Shown piece after piece: positions 24,160 through 29,521 of a DNA stretch of 36,711 nt. The notes below the pieces were generated by a model. The model worked only from the letters and a program-made list of their open reading frames with translations. It ran no database searches and had not been told where the DNA came from. This DNA comes from an uncultured Oscillospiraceae bacterium. Lineage in GTDB: Bacteria; Bacillota; Clostridia; Oscillospirales; Oscillospiraceae. Location of the stretch: the NCBI GenBank assembly GCA_910587345.1, contig CAJUKH010000051.1:1-36711 (forward strand), in the 5' to 3' direction. Numbering within the stretch: position 1 is the stretch's first letter; the number at the start of each line of letters is the position of its first letter. The translations under genes were made by a program, and so were the position numbers.

Positions 24160-24848
24160 AGAAAAATATCCATCTTACTGGTGCCTCGATATGTCCCTCC
24201 AACAATCGAGTTTTTATACTTTTCAAAGAGCTTATTTACAAGTGCCTTTTTTGCTGCACTGGAATCTGGGTTATTATAATGATCATTATGGTAGAATCCA
24301 ATTGCCCCCATGATTAAGTCTGTGAGTTGAAGAATTTCCGATTCATGGGATCTAATTTGTTCAATACTTTTAATTACCTCGTGTTTAAAATCATATTTAT
24401 TATTGCATAGGACTTCCTGCAATTTTCTTACCTTGGCACCTCCGCAGGTGTCCTTAATATCAATAAATATTTTATACTCTTCAGAATAGCCAATCATTGC
24501 ATCCAAAAGATAGAAGTAAGCTTTATAATACCACAAATTATGGCTGCCTTGGTTGTATTTTTCGTGGTTTAAATTAGACTTGTCCTTTGCAACAACTGCT
24601 CTGAAAGATAGCGCAGACTCACAAATAAAATAATCAATAATCTCCATATAGAAAGGTAGTTTTGATGGTGACACCCCTGTCCACTTAATTTCACTCCATG
24701 TGGATAGGCCATGCTTTTTTTTAATTGCTCTGATTTCTGAATAAATGCGTGATTTTTCTTGTTCCGGACAGCTAATTGCACCCAGCAACATAGCTTTTGC
24801 CTTATCGTTTTCCAAATGGCAGCTTTCATCGCAATATATATTAATCAC
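24141..24848 (-). CDS. DUF3800 family protein (RNase H-like fold)
   Basis: A 235-residue protein. INIYCDESCHLE at the N-terminus (Asp7, Glu8), YKIFIDIKDTCGG in the middle and ESEILQLTDLIMGAIGF towards the end are the three acidic motifs of DUF3800, thought to be an RNase H-like metal nuclease; members are often on mobile elements. The frame is open to 24869, but the GTG at 24848 is preferred: AGAGGAGA lies 10-11 nt upstream and the family motif begins three residues after it. It is the first gene of a two-gene operon with the nuclease-like gene, behind a promoter 115 bp upstream. Confidence 0.8.
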   Translation of the reverse strand: MINIYCDESCHLENDKAKAMLLGAISCPEQEKSRIYSEIRAIKKKHGLSTWSEIKWTGVSPSKLPFYMEIIDYFICESALSFRAVVAKDKSNLNHEKYNQGSHNLWYYKAYFYLLDAMIGYSEEYKIFIDIKDTCGGAKVRKLQEVLCNNKYDFKHEVIKSIEQIRSHESEILQLTDLIMGAIGFYHNDHYNNPDSSAAKKALVNKLFEKYKNSIVGGTYRGTSKMDIFLWKLVK

Positions 24849-24962
24849 AAAATATATGTCTCCTCTCAATTATGCTAATGAGGTCGCATTGCTTTCATTA
24901 ACAATAAAACTTCAAATTCCAAATACATATCTCGTATTTCAATGCCGCTAAATTATTAAAAT

Positions 24963-24991
24963 ATTATAGCATATTATCCCGAATTAAACAA
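24963..24991 (-). promoter_or_regulatory. Promoter of the DUF3800 operon
   Basis: On the - strand TTGTTT (24986-24991), 17 bp, TATAAT (24963-24968). The leader to the GTG would be about 108 nt, with no hairpin terminator seen. Confidence 0.65.
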
Positions 24992-25019
24992 TATATTTGC
25001 AAGAAAATTACCATAGGGC

Positions 25020-25191
25020 AAAGGAGAGTACTTAATAACACCTAATTGTAGGCAAATGTAGGCAAATATCTTTCATTTTGTCTTTGATGTCGGCTTTCTG
25101 TTGGGAATTTATACTCCATATACAAGAAAAATTCTGATTGTTTCTGTAGAGAAAAGAGCAGTGGAAATCAAGTAATTTCCACTGCTCTTTT
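25020..25191. repeat. Diverged copy of the integrase tail and terminator
   Basis: Homologous to 23095-23253: CTAATTGTAGG...AAATG, GGCTTTCTGT, ATTTAT.CT, TACAAGAAAAA and the terminator stem occur in the same order (roughly 70 per cent by eye). The frame ends in N-N-T-stop, like D-S-T-stop of the integrase. It is the last piece of a second, related integrase gene. Confidence 0.7.
25152..25191. terminator. Terminator behind tRNA-Arg
   Basis: A perfect 17-bp stem (25152-25168 with 25175-25191). On the - strand it directly follows the CCA end of the tRNA and continues into CTTTTC; on the + strand it ends the relic integrase. Confidence 0.75.
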
Positions 25192-25267
25192 GGCACGCCA
25201 GAAGGGATTCGAACCCCCGGCCTTCCCCTTAGGAGGGGGACGCTCTATCCAGCTGAGCTACTGGCGC
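25191..25267 (-). tRNA. tRNA-Arg (anticodon CCT), intact
   Basis: A 77-nt tRNA including encoded CCA (25191-25193). On the - strand: acceptor GCGCCAG with CTGGCGT, D arm GCTCAGCTGGATAGAGC, anticodon stem-loop CCCC CTCCTAA GGGG, T arm GGGGG TTCGAAT CCCTT, all well paired. Its body differs from the split tRNA-Arg(CCT) beside it, so it is not a duplicate. It lies within the island and could replace the broken host gene. Its 5' end is only 18 bp from the degenerate end of the severed tRNA, without its own promoter. Confidence 0.95.
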
Positions 25268-25285
25268 ATATGAAATATATAGGAC

Positions 25286-25361
25286 TCACATAGTCCAACG
25301 AGGTGAGCGTTCGACCTTCCGCTTAGGAGGCGGCTGCTCTATCCTGCTGAGCTACATGGGC
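25286..25361 (-). pseudogene. Severed 5' half of tRNA-Arg(CCT) with degenerate 3' part
   Basis: On the - strand it reads acceptor GCCCATG, TA, a D arm GCTCAGCAGGATAGAGC, anticodon stem-loop with CTCCTAA and AAGGTC. After that the T loop is CTCACCT in place of TTCGAAT and the acceptor 3' strand reads GACTATG, which cannot pair with GCCCATG. The proper 3' half is at 18982-19026. It is unlikely to be charged. Confidence 0.82.
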
Positions 25362-25392
25362 ATATGAAGGCTGTTATCTACGCTGTTTATCT

Positions 25393-25421
25393 ATTTTACC
25401 CAACCCGGCTCCGTTTGTCAA
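25393..25421 (-). promoter_or_regulatory. tRNA promoter
   Basis: On the - strand a perfect TTGACA (25416-25421), 17 bp, TAAAAT (25393-25398). The transcript would pass the severed 5' half and reach the intact tRNA-Arg. Confidence 0.8.
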
Positions 25422-25441
25422 TGAAAAAGGGAACTTTCCCC

Positions 25442-25471
25442 TTTACATTCCGCCGGTGTATGACTTATAAT
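25442..25471 (+). promoter_or_regulatory. Sigma-A promoter of the HAD gene
   Basis: TTTACA (25442-25447), 18 bp, TATAAT (25466-25471), 32 bp before the ATG. Confidence 0.75.
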
Positions 25472-25503
25472 GGCCCTACCAATACAGAAACGAGGTCCTT
25501 ACC

Positions 25504-26133
25504 ATGTTTGACGGCATCCTGTTTGATTTGGACGGTACCCTCTGGAACTCGTCAGCGGAGGTCACCGCCAGCTGGAATATCGTACTGCAGCGGGAAGGCG
25601 TAGACCGCCCTCCCTTCACCGACGCTGATATCGCAGGCGTTATGGGCCTGACCCTTCCCGATATCGCCGCCCGGCTCCTGCCGGCCCTGCCCCGGGAGCG
25701 GCAGCTGGCCGTTATCGAAGCCTGCTGTGAAGAGGAAAGCATTTATCTGGCGGCCCACGGGGCTTCGGTCTACCCCACTTCGGAGGAGCTGGCCGCGCTG
25801 GCCGCCCGCTATCCTCTTTTTGTGGTGAGCAACTGTCAGGCCGGGTATATCGAGGCCTTTTATAAGGGCACCGGCCTTGGGGGCTATTTCAAGGATTTTG
25901 AGTCGGCGGGCAACACCGGCCTTCCCAAGTGGGACAACATCGCCCTGGTGGTAAAGCGGCAGGGGCTGAAACGTCCTGTCTATGTGGGGGACACCGACTG
26001 GGACTATCAGGCCGCCCGGCGGGCCGGGGTCCCCTTTATCCACGCCGCCTACGGCTTCGGTCAGGTGGAAGGGGTACCCGCCATCCGCCGCTTTGGGGAG
26101 TTGGACGGGCTTTTGAAGACACTGGATGGGTGA
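25504..26133 (+). CDS. HAD-superfamily phosphatase
   Basis: A 209-residue protein, phosphoglycolate-phosphatase-like. Motif I is FDLDGTLWNSS (catalytic Asp8 and Asp10), motif II lies in FVVSNCQAGY (Ser), motif III is the Lys of GLPKWDNI, and motif IV is VYVGDTDWDYQAARRAGVPFIHAAYGFG. A helical cap follows motif I. It removes phosphate from a small metabolite, not identifiable here. Short but standard length. Monocistronic, ending in a bidirectional terminator shared with the convergent MerR gene. Confidence 0.9.
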   Translation: MFDGILFDLDGTLWNSSAEVTASWNIVLQREGVDRPPFTDADIAGVMGLTLPDIAARLLPALPRERQLAVIEACCEEESIYLAAHGASVYPTSEELAALAARYPLFVVSNCQAGYIEAFYKGTGLGGYFKDFESAGNTGLPKWDNIALVVKRQGLKRPVYVGDTDWDYQAARRAGVPFIHAAYGFGQVEGVPAIRRFGELDGLLKTLDG

Positions 26134-26170
26134 GAAAAAGGAGGAGCGGCAAAGCCGCTCCTCCCTTTTG
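26134..26170. terminator. Bidirectional terminator
   Basis: A stem of GGAGGAGCGGC with GCCGCTCCTCC, 3-nt loop, with A run on the left and T run on the right. Confidence 0.85.
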
Positions 26171-26959
26171 TTATACCCGCTCCACCGGGAACAATATCCC
26201 CGTGGCAAGCTCCTCCGGAGGGGTAGTGTCCGGATCGTTTAGATAGCGGTCGATGGCGGGGCCGCAGATGCGGTATTCCGGGTGGCCCGCCATCCAGGAG
26301 GCCAGAGCCTCATAGGCCCGGGGTATCCCATCGTAGGACCCTTTGTGGATCACGGTGGCGCAGGCGGCATAGGCGGGCTTCACCCCGGCGCCGGGGGTAC
26401 CCGGTGCCACCACGGCCTGGGCCTCCACATCAGCGTTTTCGTAGCTGAACTCCTGGCCGTGATAAAGCATCTGGATGGGGCCTGTCTGCCGGATGCCCCG
26501 CCGGGCAAGCTCCTGGCGCAGCTCCTGAAACAGTTCGTGAAAGCAGTCCACCGGGATGGTGCGGCGGATACCCAACACGGTCTGTTCCTGGTCGGGCATA
26601 AGGATCACCTGGTACTCTTCTGTCATAATTGTTCCCTCCATGCGGAGGATGTCTGCCTCCAGCTCCCGCAGGCGCTCCTGCAGCCGGTATATCTCATAAT
26701 GGGCATCCAGCCGGCGGCGGTGGAGCCGCTGCAAAAGAAGCTCCTCCGAACTGTCCAGCAGCTCCCCCACCTGGGCCAGAGGAAAGCCGTAGTCCTGAAA
26801 ACGGCGGATGCGTAAAAGGGTCTCCAGCTGCGCCTGTTGATAGTAGCGGTAACCGTTCTCCCCCACTTGCTCCGGACAGAGAAGGCCCAGTGCGTCATAG
26901 TAGCGCAGCATCCGGGGGGATACCCGGCCCAGCCGGGAAAATTCGCCGATGGTCAGCAT
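26171..26959 (-). CDS. MerR-family regulator with GyrI-like effector domain
   Basis: A 262-residue protein. Residues 1-70 are the MerR winged helix (LTIGEFSRLGRVSPRMLRYYDALGLLCPEQVGENGYRYY), residues 75-118 the coiled-coil dimer helix, and residues 125-262 a GyrI-like small-molecule domain (YQVILMPDQEQTVLGIRRTIP; AATVIHKGSYDGIPRAYEALASWM), as in BmrR/BltR multidrug sensors. The ATG at 26959 follows AAAGGAGC. Its own promoter has the 19-bp spacer typical of MerR control, so it is probably autoregulated. No efflux pump is adjacent; its target may be the divergent surface-protein gene or lie elsewhere. Confidence 0.9.
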   Translation of the reverse strand: MLTIGEFSRLGRVSPRMLRYYDALGLLCPEQVGENGYRYYQQAQLETLLRIRRFQDYGFPLAQVGELLDSSEELLLQRLHRRRLDAHYEIYRLQERLRELEADILRMEGTIMTEEYQVILMPDQEQTVLGIRRTIPVDCFHELFQELRQELARRGIRQTGPIQMLYHGQEFSYENADVEAQAVVAPGTPGAGVKPAYAACATVIHKGSYDGIPRAYEALASWMAGHPEYRICGPAIDRYLNDPDTTPPEELATGILFPVERV

Positions 26960-26983
26960 GACATCGCTCCTTTGATTTGTTTG

Positions 26984-26995
26984 GGAACCGGTTCC
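26984..26995. promoter_or_regulatory. Perfect 12-bp palindrome in the merR leader
   Basis: GGAACCGGTTCC lies between the promoter and start of the MerR gene. It is a plausible second operator or mRNA hairpin. Confidence 0.4.
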
Positions 26996-27002
26996 TATGT
27001 TT

Positions 27003-27033
27003 ATCCTACACCCTGACACCATGGTAAAGTCAA
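27003..27033 (-). promoter_or_regulatory. MerR-type promoter with 19-bp spacer
   Basis: On the - strand TTGACT (27028-27033), 19 bp, TAGGAT (27003-27008). The spacer contains the dyad ACCATGGT. Overlong spacers with a central dyad are the mark of promoters activated by MerR-family twisting. Confidence 0.7.
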
Positions 27034-27049
27034 GCCTTTTTCTCTTTCC

Positions 27050-27078
27050 TTTACAATTCCGGAAAAATTTGCTATCCT
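27050..27078 (+). promoter_or_regulatory. Promoter of the SLH/FG-GAP gene
   Basis: TTTACA (27050-27055), 17 bp, TATCCT (27073-27078); AGAAAGGAG follows before the ATG. It is only 17 bp from the divergent MerR promoter. Confidence 0.65.
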
Positions 27079-27104
27079 AAACACAGTAGAAAGGAGTTGT
27101 TTTT

Positions 27105-29336
27105 ATGAAACGCAGACTGCTCGCTCTGTCCCTCTGCGCCGCACTGCTCCTCCCCCCCTCCCCCGTCAGGGGGGCGGAGGCTCCCTCGGACTGGGCGGCC
27201 AACGCCGTCACCTGGCTCCAGGGGACAGGCAAGCTCACCGAGGCGGATTTTACCGGCTATGACCGCACCGTCACCCGGGCCGACTTTGCCCGGTTGGGGG
27301 TCATCCTCTATGAGCTGATCACCGGGATGCCCAAGCCCGACCCTGCCGACGTAAAGAACCCCTTCACCGACACCAGTGACCCCGATATCCTCCGGGCCTA
27401 CAAAATCAAGCTGGTCTCGGGCACCGGGGACGGCACCACCTTCTCCCCCGGTGATCCGGTGAACCGGGAGCAGATCGCCGTCATGCTGCTGCGGGTGCTG
27501 GACGCCTGTAAGGTGACCTACAGTCAGGCCGACGTGTCCGCCGTCACCTTCTCTGACGAGGCCGATTTGAGTTCCTGGGCTGCCGAGGCGGTGAAGCGGG
27601 CCTATCTCATCCAGGTGATGAACGGCACCGGAGGAAACTCCATGTCCCCCAAGATGACCGTCACCATGGAGCAGGCCTATCAGCTTCTTTATAATGTTTA
27701 CACCAACCGGGACGCCATCCGCTCCGGGGCGGTACGGGCCATCTCCGCCGGAGCCTTGGGCACCCTGTCCCTGAAATACACCGGCGGCGGCAAGTACCCC
27801 ACCGGCTTTTGCGAGGACGCCTACCACAGCAGCCCCGTCCTCTGCGACATTGACGGGGACGGCACAGCGGATATCCTGGCCGCCTCCTACTCCGTGGTCT
27901 GTCTGGATGCCGCCAGCGGCGCACTTAAGTGGCGGTTCCCCGTGGGGAAGGACCGCAATACCGCCACCGACGGCACCGACCTGACCCTTCGCACCTGGCC
28001 CGAACTCTTTGTGGGGGACGTGGACGGGGACGGCCGGACCGAGATCGTTGCCGGACATGGCAGCAGTGTTCTCCACCAGGGGCTGGTGGCCATCTATGAC
28101 CAGAACGGCTATTTCAAGCCCGGCTGGCCCCAAGCCCTGCCCGGGGAGGTCTACTCCATTGAGGTGGCCGACCTGGACAATGACGGCACCATGGAGATCG
28201 CCGCCGGCATCGGGGTGGATGACGGCCTCAGCGTCTATATCTTTGAACATGACGGGTCTGTCCGTGACGGCTGGCCCCAGCTGGCCCCTGCCGCCGACGG
28301 GCAGAAAAGCCCCGCCCTGGAGTCAGACCGCCGGGCCCCCTCCCTGGGCTTTTCCTGGGGCATCTTCAACGACAATCTGGCTATCGGAGACATTGACGGC
28401 GACGGGGTGAAGGAGATCGTGGCCCCCGCCGACATGGCCCAGATCTGCGTCTACAAGCCCGACGGCACCCAGGTCCGCACCGCCTTCCAGATGGCAGTAG
28501 GCCGGGACGATTACGGCATCACCGAAAAGGTAGTATGGGGCCGGGTGGGGGCCTTCTCCGACGCTGAATATGAGTCCAAGGTCTACAACGGCGGCTTTGG
28601 CCGCTCCTACGACCGCATGGGAAACCAGCTCTCCGTGCCCGACCTGCCCATGACCGAGCGGCAGATCGCCACCTTTACCCACAGCAAAGCCGCCCTGGCC
28701 GACCTGGATGGGGACGGGGTGCTGGAGGTGGCGGTGGTGGGCGCCGTCCACGACCGGGCGGTGGGTCCCCTGCCCAGCCTTTATCACGAGCTGTTCCTCT
28801 TCAACGGCGACCGTACCCGGCTCAATGAAACCTGGTCCGTGGCCCCCGCCGCACAGGATGCCCCTCTTTCGGAGGACTGGCTGGCCATTGACCGCTGTAT
28901 GCCAGACCCGGTCATTGCCGACGTGGACGGGGACGGGACCTTTGAGATCCTCTTCCCCGACTTCTCCGGCAAGCTGAACTGTTATTGGCTGGACCACACC
29001 CAGCACGAGGGCTGGCCCATCAACGTCTATGACGGCGTCACCATGGAGTACGCCGCCGCCCCGGCGGTCTGTGACCTAAACAACGATGGGGCCGTGGAGG
29101 TCATCTTCACCACCTACACCCAGCGGGCCGGAAGCAAGCGGGGGAGTCTCTACATTGCCGACGGCAAGGGGAATGTCCTACAGAAGATGGAGCTTCCCGC
29201 CACCGCAGACACCGCCAACCCGGTCCCCAACGGCTGTATGGCCACCCCGGTCATCGCCGATGTGGACGGGGATGGAAAGTTGGAGATCTTACTTCAGACC
29301 CACCTCTCCGGCGTGACGGTGTACGACTTGGATTAA
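27105..29336 (+). CDS. Surface protein with SLH domains and FG-GAP/VCBS propeller repeats
   Basis: A 743-residue exported protein. Signal peptide at residues 1-23. Residues about 25-210 contain three SLH-like modules (WAANAVTWLQGTGKLTEADF...VTRADFARLG; FTDTSDPDILRAYKIKLVSGTGDGTTFSPGDPVNREQIAVML; FSDEADLSSWAAEAVKRAYLIQVMNGTG), which attach proteins to cell-wall polymers. From about residue 245 to the end, eight calcium-loop motifs of the D-x-D-x-D-G type occur near residues 247, 304, 354, 426, 531, 604, 655 and 717. They mark blades of an FG-GAP/VCBS propeller. There is no enzyme domain, so a binding role is likely. Divergent from the MerR gene. Confidence 0.88.
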   Translation: MKRRLLALSLCAALLLPPSPVRGAEAPSDWAANAVTWLQGTGKLTEADFTGYDRTVTRADFARLGVILYELITGMPKPDPADVKNPFTDTSDPDILRAYKIKLVSGTGDGTTFSPGDPVNREQIAVMLLRVLDACKVTYSQADVSAVTFSDEADLSSWAAEAVKRAYLIQVMNGTGGNSMSPKMTVTMEQAYQLLYNVYTNRDAIRSGAVRAISAGALGTLSLKYTGGGKYPTGFCEDAYHSSPVLCDIDGDGTADILAASYSVVCLDAASGALKWRFPVGKDRNTATDGTDLTLRTWPELFVGDVDGDGRTEIVAGHGSSVLHQGLVAIYDQNGYFKPGWPQALPGEVYSIEVADLDNDGTMEIAAGIGVDDGLSVYIFEHDGSVRDGWPQLAPAADGQKSPALESDRRAPSLGFSWGIFNDNLAIGDIDGDGVKEIVAPADMAQICVYKPDGTQVRTAFQMAVGRDDYGITEKVVWGRVGAFSDAEYESKVYNGGFGRSYDRMGNQLSVPDLPMTERQIATFTHSKAALADLDGDGVLEVAVVGAVHDRAVGPLPSLYHELFLFNGDRTRLNETWSVAPAAQDAPLSEDWLAIDRCMPDPVIADVDGDGTFEILFPDFSGKLNCYWLDHTQHEGWPINVYDGVTMEYAAAPAVCDLNNDGAVEVIFTTYTQRAGSKRGSLYIADGKGNVLQKMELPATADTANPVPNGCMATPVIADVDGDGKLEILLQTHLSGVTVYDLD

Positions 29337-29350
29337 AGAAAAACAAAAGG

Positions 29351-29384
29351 AACCGCCCGGCATGGCTGCCGGGCGGTTTTTATT
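29351..29384 (+). terminator. Terminator of the SLH/FG-GAP gene
   Basis: A perfect 12-bp stem AACCGCCCGGCA (29351-29362) with TGCCGGGCGGTT (29367-29378), 4-nt loop, T run. Confidence 0.9.
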
Positions 29385-29462
29385 TGCTTTCCCGTTCCAG
29401 CTCCACAGGGCTATCCGGCGGCCAAGCCCCCTGCAAAAAGTCCTGATCGGGAGCCGCCCCCC

Positions 29463-29492
29463 TTGTGACCCCCTGCCTTTTTGTGATATAAT
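29463..29492 (+). promoter_or_regulatory. Promoter of the GTPase-NYN gene
   Basis: TTGTGA (29463-29468), 18 bp, TATAAT (29487-29492), followed by an AAAGGGGGG ribosome binding site. Confidence 0.65.
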
Positions 29493-29521
29493 ATAAAAAA
29501 TCATGGAAAGGGGGGCGATGT

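Larger units (their letters stand above)
19016..25329. mobile_element. Genomic island inserted in the anticodon region of tRNA-Arg(CCT)
   Basis: The borders share CCGCTTAGGAG (19016-19026 and 25319-25329; 16 of 17 bases if extended), the anticodon stem-loop of the split tRNA, a known type of attachment site for tyrosine integrases. The interior is AT-rich compared with both flanks. It carries a truncated tyrosine integrase, a serine recombinase, an XRE regulator, a DUF3846 remnant (conjugative-element family), two membrane proteins, a DUF3800/nuclease pair and an intact tRNA-Arg. The integrase lacks its N-terminal part, so excision by its own means is unlikely now. Confidence 0.8.
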
